Assembly (NCBI GenBank): GCA_937863685.1
Contig: CALMGM010000005.1
Span: 682,001 to 746,000, forward strand
Length of the DNA stretch: 64,000 nucleotides
Source of the DNA: an uncultured bacterium
Lineage (GTDB): Bacteria > Edwardsbacteria > AC1 > EtOH8
Direction of reading: 5' to 3'
Shown here: piece after piece, positions 47,629 through 57,400 of the stretch
How positions within the stretch are numbered: the first letter of the stretch is position 1
Layout of the letters: the number at the start of each line of letters is the position of its first letter
Program-made: the position numbers and the translations under genes
Notes under the pieces: generated by a model
Seen by the model: only the letters and a program-made list of their open reading frames with translations
Database searches by the model: none
What the model was told of the DNA's origin: nothing

Positions 47629-48408
47629 ATGAATTCCATTTTCCTGCTGACCGCCCTTTCCCTGCTGGGCCTCTACGGCGAGCCCCAGCTGACCCTAGAA
47701 TTCGCCGGCCCGGCCGCGGCCGATTCCGCCGGCCAGCGGGTGCTGTTCTTCGCCTTCCTTCAGGTGCACCGCCCGGCCCAAGGCCTGGCGGCCTTTCCCG
47801 ACGGCGGCCGCCCCAAAATCCTCTACAAGAATGTCTCGCTTTATCAGATGGCCCTTCCGGAAGGGGCCTTGAAAAAACTTTACGACTTCGGCCCCCTGCC
47901 GCTGGCCAAAGCTGCCTGGAGTTGCCGGGCCTTCTATGACGGCGATTCGGTGCGGTTTAACCTGGAGCCGCTTAGCGGCTGGCAGCAGAATCTCAAATGG
48001 AAGCGGGTGGATAGGGATTTATACGAAAAATACCACTCCTGGTTTGTCATTGACACCGCCACCGGCCTGGCCTGCCCGACCGATCCGCCCGGCAACGTAC
48101 CAAAAGGCGGCCCCGGCTTTCCCCTAAGCCGGATCAGACAGCTTAGCGAAAATATCGCCTGGAGACAATGGGGGATCGAGCTGGACAGCATCTGCCTGGC
48201 CGGGAAAAAAGAACGGATCGGCCACCTGGCCGGACTGAAGGGGAACCAGAACTACCGGGATGCCCTGATAGAATTGCTGACCGGCCGGCTGGATAAGAAT
48301 GAGGCCCGGAAGATCATTTCCGCCATCCTAAAAGACCGGCCGGGATCGCTGGCGGCCGCAGAGACCGTCGCCAAATTGCGCCAAACCTTTCAGCCGGAGG
48401 ATCAATGA
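47629..48408 (+). CDS. Exported protein of unknown function
   Basis: N-terminal signal-like helix; ATGA overlap with downstream gene (48405). Confidence 0.55.
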   Translation: MNSIFLLTALSLLGLYGEPQLTLEFAGPAAADSAGQRVLFFAFLQVHRPAQGLAAFPDGGRPKILYKNVSLYQMALPEGALKKLYDFGPLPLAKAAWSCRAFYDGDSVRFNLEPLSGWQQNLKWKRVDRDLYEKYHSWFVIDTATGLACPTDPPGNVPKGGPGFPLSRIRQLSENIAWRQWGIELDSICLAGKKERIGHLAGLKGNQNYRDALIELLTGRLDKNEARKIISAILKDRPGSLAAAETVAKLRQTFQPEDQ

Positions 48409-49421
48409 TCATCAGATGGTTCCTGGCCCTCCTGGCCCTGGCGGCCGCAACGGCTGTGGCCCAGGATTGGGAGGAGATAGCCTTAAGCGGGGCAAAAGGC
48501 CAGTATCATAACGCCAGCTCCCAGCTGGGCGCCGTCGAGGGATGGGAGGAGACCGGCCAAAAGTACTCATCGGCAAATCTGGTCGACTGGGACTTCTCCA
48601 CCACCTGGGCCGAGGGCGATCCGGGGGACGGCACCGGCCAAACGGTTTGGCTGGAGATCCCGCCGGACTGCCGGATCTTCAACATTTTTTCCGGCTACGG
48701 CAAAAGCCGGGACCTTTACCTGAAGAACAACCGGCCCAAGAGGATCAAGCTTTCCTGCTATGCCGGGGTCAGCCCGCCGGGCTGGGTCACCGAGATCGCC
48801 CAATGCTTCCGGTCCCGGAAATACCCAGGGGATCTTTATTTTGATCTTAAAGACACCTTCGGCCTGCAGAGCTTTCCTTTTCCGGTGGCCTACCAAGACC
48901 TGGAGGAGCTGCTGCGCAAGGTCCGGGCCGACGACAGCCTGCCGCCGGACCCCTCCTGCCTGATCCTGCGGCTGGACATAGTGGAGGTGTACCGGGGCAC
49001 CAAGTGGAACGATGCCTGCATCTCGGAGGTTTTCTTCGGCAGCATTTACGTGGCGGATGACCGCCGCCACAAATATGCCGGGGCCCAGAATATCCGGGTG
49101 GATCCCAAGAACGAAAGCCGGATCCTGGCCGATCTGCCGGGGAAAAAGAATGTGGTGATCTACAACGACCCCGGCTATGTGCTGGGCCTGGCCGAGATCT
49201 CGCCCAGCCTGCACTGGGCCACCGTCATGCGGATGGATGCCGGGCCCGGAGCGGGCCGCCGGCAGACCGAATGGCTGCTGCTGGACATCCCCAACGGAAA
49301 GGTGGTAAACCCGGAATTTGAAAAGGCCACCGGAATTTCCCTGGACGGTCCCTTCTTCCTGGTGACCAAGGGAGGCCGGCTGATACTGGATGTCTCCTCG
49401 ATCGAGGTAACCCTTTATTGA
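48405..49421 (+). CDS. Exported protein with discoidin/NADase-type glycan-binding-like domain
   Basis: Signal peptide; SSANLVDWDFSTTWAEGDPGDGTGQTVWLEIP...KNNRPKRIKL. Confidence 0.65.
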   Translation: MIIRWFLALLALAAATAVAQDWEEIALSGAKGQYHNASSQLGAVEGWEETGQKYSSANLVDWDFSTTWAEGDPGDGTGQTVWLEIPPDCRIFNIFSGYGKSRDLYLKNNRPKRIKLSCYAGVSPPGWVTEIAQCFRSRKYPGDLYFDLKDTFGLQSFPFPVAYQDLEELLRKVRADDSLPPDPSCLILRLDIVEVYRGTKWNDACISEVFFGSIYVADDRRHKYAGAQNIRVDPKNESRILADLPGKKNVVIYNDPGYVLGLAEISPSLHWATVMRMDAGPGAGRRQTEWLLLDIPNGKVVNPEFEKATGISLDGPFFLVTKGGRLILDVSSIEVTLY

Positions 49422-49449
49422 CCCGCTCCGTTCAAAAGCTTGCTTGTTA

Positions 49450-49564
49450 AACGGAAATCCTTTACCACATAAACGCGAAGTCCGCAAAGCCTAAATTTAA
49501 AAACCCTTGGCGAGCTTGGCGCCTTGGCGGTTCAATAAGGTAAAATAAATTATGCCTGCCACCG
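49450..49564. repeat. Copy 2 of ~110-bp MITE-like dispersed repeat
   Basis: Shares 42-nt identical block (49514-49555) with copy 1. Confidence 0.85.
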
Positions 49565-49983
49565 ATCCCCGCCAGCATTCGGCGGAACATATTCTGACCG
49601 CGGTCTTCGGCCAGCTCTTTAGCGGCAAACTGCTGGACACCCGGTTCAAGGGCACCAAGGTCCGCTGCGACTTTGCGGTCCAAAGCGGCCTGCCCATTGA
49701 CGAGATCATCAAACAAACCGAAGCAACGGCGAATGCTATCATCTGCCAGAACCGAGAAGTGACATTCGAGCAGATGACCGCCGAGGAAGCCGCCCAGTAT
49801 TGCTCCCTGCACCGCCTGCCGGAAGAAACCCAAGATGTCCGGCTGGTGCTCATCGGCCAAGATGTGGTCACACCCTGCAGCGGGCCGCACGTCAAGAATA
49901 CTTCGGAGATCGGAAGACTGCACATCAGGACCTGGAATCTGGTCGAGCCCGGACTGATCCGGCTGACCTTCGTGGTGGTATAA
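49552..49983 (+). CDS. AlaX-like (alanyl/threonyl-tRNA editing, SAD) domain protein
   Basis: RQHSAEHILTAVF and C-terminal CSGPHVKNTSEIG motif. Confidence 0.8.
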   Translation: MPATDPRQHSAEHILTAVFGQLFSGKLLDTRFKGTKVRCDFAVQSGLPIDEIIKQTEATANAIICQNREVTFEQMTAEEAAQYCSLHRLPEETQDVRLVLIGQDVVTPCSGPHVKNTSEIGRLHIRTWNLVEPGLIRLTFVVV

Positions 49984-49994
49984 GCTATCCGTAA

Positions 49995-50014
49995 GGACAC
50001 GGCATGCCGTGTCC
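49995..50014. repeat. GGACACGGCATGCCGTGTCC perfect palindrome
   Basis: Read directly. Confidence 0.92.
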
Positions 50015-50028
50015 CAACCAAAACGTAA

Positions 50029-50048
50029 GGGCAATTCATGAATTGCCC
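50029..50048. repeat. GGGCAATTCATGAATTGCCC perfect palindrome
   Basis: Read directly; second copy of family at 47480. Confidence 0.92.
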
Positions 50049-50067
50049 CGACAGAAGAGATGATCAT

Positions 50068-50547
50068 ATGACCAACAACAAATGCCCCCACTGCGGGGGC
50101 GCCTACGCCGGGCTGATCTGCGACTACTGCGGGGCCCTGGTGGGCAAAACCGACACCGTGGAGCAGCAGCGCCGGGCCCTGGACGAACTGCACCGGCTGA
50201 TCGTCAACAGCCCCTGGGAAAAACAGCTGCTGCTGATCAAGAGCGGCTACCTGCCGGACGACGCCAACCTGCTGATCGACGCCGGGCTCAAGTGCATCTC
50301 CCTGATCAACGACGCCGAGGTCCGGTCCGGCCGCAGCGATGCCGCCCAGGGCCGGCTGGAGGCGGTGATCACCAAGCTCCAGTTGCGCCCCCGGGACCAG
50401 GAGACATCCAAGGCTTTGCAGCTGTTCCGGGAGCGGCTGGACAAAAGCGCCCGCGCCAAGGCTCACGACACCCGCCTGGGCCTGGGCCTGTTCGCCGTGA
50501 TCTTCGTTACTATCATAATTCTGGTTATGTATTTCTCCCGCAAATAG
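50068..50547 (+). CDS. Zinc-ribbon protein with C-terminal TM
   Basis: CPHCGGAYAGLICDYCGA; terminal hydrophobic helix. Confidence 0.7.
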   Translation: MTNNKCPHCGGAYAGLICDYCGALVGKTDTVEQQRRALDELHRLIVNSPWEKQLLLIKSGYLPDDANLLIDAGLKCISLINDAEVRSGRSDAAQGRLEAVITKLQLRPRDQETSKALQLFRERLDKSARAKAHDTRLGLGLFAVIFVTIIILVMYFSRK

Positions 50548-50597
50548 GTCTGGAATCCCCCGCAGCGCCCATTAACTCAAAGAAGAAAGGGATAACC

Positions 50598-51038
50598 ATG
50601 AAAGGCAGGAATGGTATGATACTGGGGATGCTCATTTTTGCCGGATTGCTGCTGTCCGGCTGCGGAGTCAAGACCGATTGCACCACTGCCCAGGAATTCG
50701 TCAAGTCTTATTCCCGGGCCTACCGCAACGGAGACGTAAAGGCTGTCATCAAAATGATGGCCCCGGCGGGTGTCCTGGAGAAATTGGACATCGATCCAGC
50801 GCTAAAGGAAGAGCTTCGTGATTACAACTTGGAAAAAGAGAGGGCGGACCTGGAACAGGGCTTCAAGAATGGCGACATGTGGATAACGGCATGGAAAAAT
50901 ACCGAATATAAAAGTGAACGAGAACACGGGGATCACATTCATGTCGAAGTGTTGGTCAACGGAGTTCTCTCTTCTGTGGTGCTGGTGCGGGAGGGGGAAT
51001 TCCTGAGGATCCATCCCCGGCCCAGCTGGTTCGACTGA
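50598..51038 (+). CDS. Small lipoprotein
   Basis: Lipobox LLLSGC; start ATG 50598. Confidence 0.65.
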   Translation: MKGRNGMILGMLIFAGLLLSGCGVKTDCTTAQEFVKSYSRAYRNGDVKAVIKMMAPAGVLEKLDIDPALKEELRDYNLEKERADLEQGFKNGDMWITAWKNTEYKSEREHGDHIHVEVLVNGVLSSVVLVREGEFLRIHPRPSWFD

Positions 51039-51052
51039 TCAAAAGGGGGATA

Positions 51053-52486
51053 TTGGATCATTGCATGGCCGCCGACCGCCGAAATAAGAAACATCACTGC
51101 AAAGCCCGTCTGCTGTGGATAGCCGGCGGCCCGGGGCGTTTTTATCCCGCCCAGGTGCATCTGGCCGCCATGGAGGTCCGCTTCCGACAGGGACAGTGGG
51201 CCGGGGCCGAGGAGGTCTGCCGCCAGGGGTTCACCGCCTGCCGGGAGCTGGGCGACGAATATCACCGGGGGCTCTTTCTCAACCAGCTGGGCAACATCCT
51301 CTCCTACCGCGGGGTAAGGCAGGAGGCCCTGGACACCATGAAGGAGGCCCAGCTGGTGCTATCCCGATGGCCGGGCGATATCATCATGATCTCGGTCCTT
51401 TACAACATGGGTTATGCCTGCGAACACTTCGGGGACCTGGACGGGGCCCTGGAGAACTACCGGGCCGGCCAGGAGCTGGCCCGCCGGGCCGGGGACCTTC
51501 GGTCCGAGAACCGGGCCAACGGCAATATCGGCATCATCTACGCCATGCGCGGCAACTATAAGACCGCGCTGGAATATTTCCACCGCCTGCTGGAGTCCAC
51601 GGAAAAGCTGGACGATCTGGCCGGGGTGGCCTTGGCCCACGGTAACCTGGGCCTGGCATACCTGTACTCCGGCGCTCCGGAGCAGGCCGAGGTCCATCTC
51701 AGGCAGAAGCAGGAACTGTCCCGCAAGATGGGCGACCGCCTGGGGCTCTGCCAGTCCTTCGGCAGCCTGGGAGACCTGCTGGCGACCCGGGGCGATTACC
51801 CGGGAGCGTTGGCCAGCTATGCCAAAGCCCGGGAACACAGTCAGGCCATGAACAACCTGAATATGACCGCCACCGCCGACGAAAAATCGGGCGAGATCCT
51901 GGTGCTGATGGGGCGCCACGCCGAGGCGGAATCCATCTTTATGGGGGCGGTGGAGCTGGTGGATAAGATGGGATCGCGCCTCTCCCTGCCTTCGCTCTGG
52001 CAGAAGATAGGCGAGTGCCGGCTGGCACTGGGGCGGCCGGGTCCGGCTGAAAAAGCTTTTTATAATTCCATCGAGACAGGCAAGGAAAAGAGCCAGGAGC
52101 CGTTCTATATGGGAGCCCATCGGGGCCTGGCCGCCCTGGAGCTGGGCCGGGGGAACCTTGACACCGCCCGGGAGCACTGTAAAAGATTTCTGGAGCTGGC
52201 CCAAAAATACCAAGATCAGGAATACGTCCTGGACGGCCGGATACTGGAAGCGCGCATCATGGCGGCCGATGCTCCCGGCCCGGCCGCTGAGGAATTGGTG
52301 AAAATAATCGACCAGGCCCTGCCGCCGCCCCGCCGGGCCGAGGTCCTGTTCTGGATATGGAAACTGCGCCGAGGACCAGGGGATAGGCTGGCCGCCCTGG
52401 AGGCCATCAAACAGGCCTCTTTGCTGGCCCCCACCGCCGAAAACCGGGAGCGGATTGACGAACTGGACGGCTCCGGGCCGTCTTAG
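51053..52486 (+). CDS. Tetratricopeptide repeat protein
   Basis: TPR array; shares LW..GG.G.FYP N-terminal motif with the 8853 protein; TTG 51053 or ATG 51065. Confidence 0.85.
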   Translation: MDHCMAADRRNKKHHCKARLLWIAGGPGRFYPAQVHLAAMEVRFRQGQWAGAEEVCRQGFTACRELGDEYHRGLFLNQLGNILSYRGVRQEALDTMKEAQLVLSRWPGDIIMISVLYNMGYACEHFGDLDGALENYRAGQELARRAGDLRSENRANGNIGIIYAMRGNYKTALEYFHRLLESTEKLDDLAGVALAHGNLGLAYLYSGAPEQAEVHLRQKQELSRKMGDRLGLCQSFGSLGDLLATRGDYPGALASYAKAREHSQAMNNLNMTATADEKSGEILVLMGRHAEAESIFMGAVELVDKMGSRLSLPSLWQKIGECRLALGRPGPAEKAFYNSIETGKEKSQEPFYMGAHRGLAALELGRGNLDTAREHCKRFLELAQKYQDQEYVLDGRILEARIMAADAPGPAAEELVKIIDQALPPPRRAEVLFWIWKLRRGPGDRLAALEAIKQASLLAPTAENRERIDELDGSGPS

Positions 52487-52520
52487 ATCCCATATAATCA
52501 ATATCTTTTAGGGAGAGACC

Positions 52521-52823
52521 ATGTTAAAACATCAAAAATATCTCCAGGCCGCCATCCTGTACGTTGGCCTGGCCACCCTGGCCGGCTGCATCCCCGGCGA
52601 CGGCCATAACACCGTTCAGAGGCCGGCCGGTTTCTTCTGGGGCATCTGGCACGGCTGGGTGGCCCCCATCTCGCTGATCATCAGCATCTTCAAAAAGAAC
52701 ATCCGGCTGTACGAGGCCTTCAACAACGGCTGGCTGTATGATTTCGGCTTCTACATCGCGGTCATCAGCGGGTTCGGCGGGCTGTCGCTGTTCCGCCGCC
52801 GGAAATCGTCCTGCTGTAAATAA
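52521..52823 (+). CDS. Small membrane lipoprotein-like protein
   Basis: Signal/lipobox LATLAGC; two hydrophobic segments. Confidence 0.6.
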   Translation: MLKHQKYLQAAILYVGLATLAGCIPGDGHNTVQRPAGFFWGIWHGWVAPISLIISIFKKNIRLYEAFNNGWLYDFGFYIAVISGFGGLSLFRRRKSSCCK

Positions 52824-52827
52824 TAAC

Positions 52828-52855
52828 GTAGGGACATGGCGTGCCATGTCCCTAC
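52828..52855. repeat. GTAGGGACATGGC-GT-GCCATGTCCCTAC inverted repeat
   Basis: Same family as 49995. Confidence 0.92.
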
Positions 52856-52980
52856 AATAAACACCACCCCTCCGTCCCCTCCTTGATCAAGGAGAATTAT
52901 AAAAAGAACCCCTTCCCTCACGGGGAAGGGGCAGGCCTGCCCGCCTATATGGACTGCCTGCTAATGGCGGGGGTTAGGTC

Positions 52981-53012
52981 AAAGAGGCCTGGTTACCCAG
53001 GCCTCTTTTTTT
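52981..53012 (+). terminator. Strong rho-independent terminator
   Basis: AAAGAGGCCTGG-TTAC-CCAGGCCTCTTT followed by T run. Confidence 0.88.
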
Positions 53013-54273
53013 ATCCCAGAAAAGGATTGAAATAATCTATCCTGGTCTTGGGCAATTCCTTCTTGAAAAATTTTATCAGCTCTGCGATCCCGATGGCCCG
53101 GCCTCCGGGCCGGGGGATGGTTCTTATGTACCACCAGGGATCTATGGACAGATTCCTCATCTGGACCATATCCACATTGTACTTGGCGAACAATTCAAGC
53201 AGCCCCTCGGCCTCCCGCTCCCGGTCGGTGTATCCCGGGAAGACCAGCAGGTTGATGCTGACGAAAAGCCCGTTGTCCTTGGCCGTTTTGATGCTTTTCA
53301 GCACATCGGAATATTCATAGTTGACCGGTCGGTAGTAGGCATCGTAGCATTTTTTGATGGAGGAATTCAGGCTGATGCGCACCGAATCCAGCCCGGCGCT
53401 GGTTAGTGCCTTGATCCTCTGGGGGCTGTAGCCGTTGGTGTTCAGGTTGATGGTGCCCCTGGCGGTCTGATTCCGAATAAGTTTGACGGCCTTCCCGACG
53501 GTCTCCGACTGCAGCAGCGGCTCGCCTTCACAGCCCTGGCCGAAGCTGGCGATGGGCGAAGGCGCATTTTTTAAGTGTGGCACGGCGATAGCGGCGATCT
53601 CCTCCGGTGTCGGGACAAATGATAACCGGTCCTGCGAGGCGCAGCAGCCCTCCTTCCCGGCGGGCTGCCAGGACAGGCAGCCCAGGCACCGGGCATTGCA
53701 GGACGGCGAGGTGGGCAGGGGCAGTTCCCAGCGGCGGTAAAAGGTGTTCTTGCCGGCAAAGCAGTGGTATTCCAAAGCACAGCGGGCCAGCTGTTTTAAC
53801 AGCCGGTTGTCCGGCTCCTGCTTCAAACGTTGCTCCACCAGTTTGATCAGCCTTTTGTCCTGCTCCGGGCTGTGCAACTCGGGATCGGCCTTGGGGTTCC
53901 TGGCCACCAGTTTGGCCGCCCCGCAGATTTTTCCCTTATGCCAGGCCACCGCGGTGTAGGACCACAGCGGCAGCAGCGGATCAGGCGACCGCTCCACATA
54001 GGCCGGCATCAGGGTCCGGGTGTAGCCGGCCGGCATGAAGGCCGCCACGGGGTAGACCTTTTTATTGCCTACCCTTTCCAGGTAGACAGGGCTGCCATCC
54101 CGTTGGGCGGCAATAATCCCCTTTTTGATCACGAACAGCTCGCTGCCCTCCGGCAGGGGAACCATCTCGCTGGCCGGAATGGGGACAAGGTCCCCGCCGG
54201 AAAGTCCCAGGGCCTGGTGTTGGACGGAATCGAAGATCCGGCCCTTGGTATCGGCGAAAAGTAGATTTGGCAT
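53011..54273 (-). CDS. Radical SAM protein
   Basis: SPSCNARCLGCLSW, ASFGQGCEGEPLLQ, INLNTNGYSPQRIKAL; start ATG at 54273. Confidence 0.88.
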   Translation of the reverse strand: MPNLLFADTKGRIFDSVQHQALGLSGGDLVPIPASEMVPLPEGSELFVIKKGIIAAQRDGSPVYLERVGNKKVYPVAAFMPAGYTRTLMPAYVERSPDPLLPLWSYTAVAWHKGKICGAAKLVARNPKADPELHSPEQDKRLIKLVEQRLKQEPDNRLLKQLARCALEYHCFAGKNTFYRRWELPLPTSPSCNARCLGCLSWQPAGKEGCCASQDRLSFVPTPEEIAAIAVPHLKNAPSPIASFGQGCEGEPLLQSETVGKAVKLIRNQTARGTINLNTNGYSPQRIKALTSAGLDSVRISLNSSIKKCYDAYYRPVNYEYSDVLKSIKTAKDNGLFVSINLLVFPGYTDREREAEGLLELFAKYNVDMVQMRNLSIDPWWYIRTIPRPGGRAIGIAELIKFFKKELPKTRIDYFNPFLG

Positions 54274-54279
54274 GCCGTG

Positions 54280-54308
54280 ATTATACGGAATATCCCAATA
54301 TTTGTCAA
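54280..54308 (-). promoter_or_regulatory. Consensus promoter of radical SAM gene
   Basis: Minus strand TTGACA-17 bp-TATAAT, six bases before the ATG. Confidence 0.8.
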
Positions 54309-54344
54309 ACCGGCATAACCGGATGAACAATATTAAAATAGTTC

Positions 54345-54371
54345 TTGACAAATATTGTCAGGAGGTATAAT
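54345..54371 (+). promoter_or_regulatory. Candidate promoter of secreted paralogue 1
   Basis: TTGACA-15 bp-TATAAT (or 17 bp to TAATAT). Confidence 0.6.
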
Positions 54372-54413
54372 ATCCATCAAGTAGCATTTTATTCGATTAT
54401 ACCACCATTATAG

Positions 54414-57400
54414 ATGGAGAATACCATGAAAAAAATTCGTTGGCTGTCGGCAATGGTTTTTACTGCCCTTACCGCATCCCTGGCCCTGGCCGCCACCGCG
54501 CCGGGAAAAAGGATCGCCGAGACAAAAATCATGACCCAAAGGGTACTCAATGCCAATGCCTGGGAGATATATACCACCAATTACGGGCCTTTTGTAAAAC
54601 CCCAGACAGGCTGCGGCGGCTTCTGGCCGGCAGGTTCGGGCCGGGGCTATATCTATGGCGCCGGGCTTTGGGTGGGCGCCAAAGCTCCTTCCGGTAATAA
54701 AGCCGTGGCCTGCGGGTACAACCCCAATACCGGCGGATATGACTTCGGGGCAGTAAGCCTGGATAATAGCTATGAAAACTACCTTACCGACCCCCTGGCC
54801 AAGGTATATCTTTCCACCGACCCCACCGATATTTATGATTGGCCGGTGCTGGACAGCGCCGGGAAAAAGGTTGTCAGATCATGCCAGGACAGCTATTGCA
54901 AGTACAGCGACCAAAATCCCGCCTATCCTATCCCCAGGGACACGGCCCTTGGCATTCTGGTGGAGCAATTCAGCTATGCCTGGAATTATGCCGACAATAA
55001 TGACATCATATTTTTCTATTTTAAGGTCACCAATATTTCCGGGGCAGTTCTGGATAGTGTTTATATCGGACCCTGCGCCGATTGCGATATCGGTTCCTGG
55101 CTTGGCGATCGGACCGGCTTTGATTATATCCGCAATTTAGCCATACAATACCAGATAGAAGCCGAGCCCGGATGGCCGGAAACCGGGGTGGTCGGGATTA
55201 GATTTCTTGAAAGTCCTGTCAACAACACTGGAGATACTGTCCATGTAAATGACAATCAGTACCCTCACGATATTGCTCCAGGACAACCTCTCGGTTTGAC
55301 TGTCTTTAAAATGTTAACCCTTGAACAAGATCCCTCCACCGATGCAGAACGCTATTTTATGATGAGTGGCGTCAGCTATTGGGACTCTATTTATGAACCT
55401 TATGATGAATGGGCAACCTATCCGGCTGATTGGCGCTTTATCATGTCCAGCGGGCCGTTTGTGTTAAAACCCGATTCGGCGGTCACCACCTGCATCGGCA
55501 TTATCGGAGCGCTGGACACCGCCTCTCTTAAGTTAATCTCCGACAAGGCCCAGATCATATACGACAATGGCTTTGCCCTGGCCGATCCGCCGTCATCCCC
55601 TTCCTTCGTCTTTACCGCCAGTCCCGGAGACGGCAAAGCCTACCTGAGCTGGAACAAGGCCATCGAAACCACCCCCGATCCCTATTGGGGTCTACTTCCC
55701 GATGTTAAAAGCTGGAACACCTATTTCCCCGGCTCCTGGAGCAAATTACCTTCGTCCAGCCAACTACTGGTTGACAGTTTTGAGGTTAAGGATATATTAT
55801 CCCCGCTCAATCCCTATATCCGGATCGCCCGGGGTGCGGTTCAGCCGGTCAATGGCGGCGATACCGTAAATGCCCTTTATAATCACAAATCGCTTTATGA
55901 GCCGTACGATTTTCAGGGATACCTGGTCTACCGGGCAAACAGCCTGGCCGACCTGGCCGATCCTTCAAAAAGAAGCCCGGTGGGAAGTGTCAATTATGGC
56001 ACCAGCGGGGCCTTTGGTTATTTTTACGACAAGGTCGACGGTTACCAAATAGTTCTGGACGTCGAAACGAATATATACGTCACCCCCGATATGGTATATT
56101 ACCTGCCCAAATACGACACCATCGGCACCGACCGGGGCCTGGCCTATTGTCTGATAGACAGCGGCCTGATGAACGGACAGACCTATTACTATTCCGTGGT
56201 GTCGTATGACTATCAGCCCAATGTATATTTCACCCGCAAATGCCCCACCACCCTGGCCAGCGATCCCCTGGCCAATGCCCGCTCCGTGGTCCCGCAGGCC
56301 GAAGCTCCGGGATATATCCCGCCAAATATCAGCATCCGGGTGGACGGCGGGTCTGACGTCCGGTTCGGCGGGACCACCGATTATTTTTACAACGCCACGG
56401 TGGGAAATCCCTCGGCGGTTCAAAACGACAGCTTCAAGATCCATTGGAATCCCATGAAGAAGGTGGTTTCGGGGATCTACCGAAATCCGCACTATACCGG
56501 GAAATTATACAGCTCCTCCAGTGTGCTGCTGGATTCGGTGGGGATCATTCCCACCTGGGGATTATACGGGTCCATTCCCCATGAAGTATTCCGCGGCTCC
56601 GCCTATGCCCAGTTGCCTTTCGGGGGAATCGCCCTGCAGCCGTATTTTGTCTTCGACATGTTTGACGCAGCGATAGACAGCTTCAATATCGTTGAAAATC
56701 CCGGCGGATTAAGAACCTACTCACCGGACAGCGTAAAGGTAGAATTGATCCCGGCAATATTTAATCCGACAACATGCCTTTGGCAGTGGCGGGGGGCGGA
56801 TTTTGAGATCCGATGGAAGGACACTTTAACCGGGCTTACGGCAGAGGTCTGGGATATGACCAATAACTTACTGGTCCCCCTGGAAACCGGCGTGACCAAA
56901 ACCAACATGACCCAAAGCTCCTGGTGCTTCAACCCGACCACTTCTGTGTCTTCGGCTTGGGTAGCCTCCACCTCCGGCTCCGATGCTTATGGCATGCAGA
57001 TCTGCGGCATTACGGTTTATTTCTGCAAAACATATCATGACTCTATTATCACCGACACTTTGGGCAATAGTGACACTATTACTCTTTTCTATTTACGCAA
57101 GATGGATTGGGCAAACCGGCCGGAAACCGGCGATATCTGGAGAATATACTGTTCCGGTCCCCGCCCGCCCATCGAGGGGGATATTGTCACCATCACCACG
57201 ACAAAGGAATTCGCCGGGGTTGCGGGAATTCCCAGCAACGGTGCTTTAAGCTTCTTCCTTTCCCAGAACGCCCCCAACCCCTTCGGCCGCTCCGGCACCA
57301 ATATCAGCTACCAGGTCGGCGGGAACGACCCCTGCCCGGTCAGCCTGAAGATCTACAATATTACCGGGCAGCTGGTGAAAACCCTGGTCGATGATAATAA

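Noticed and set aside
48567-49487. 306-aa minus-strand ORF
   Set aside because: Antisense to the exported discoidin-like protein; no recognisable motifs.
51359-52501. 380-aa minus-strand ORF
   Set aside because: Antisense shadow of the TPR gene.
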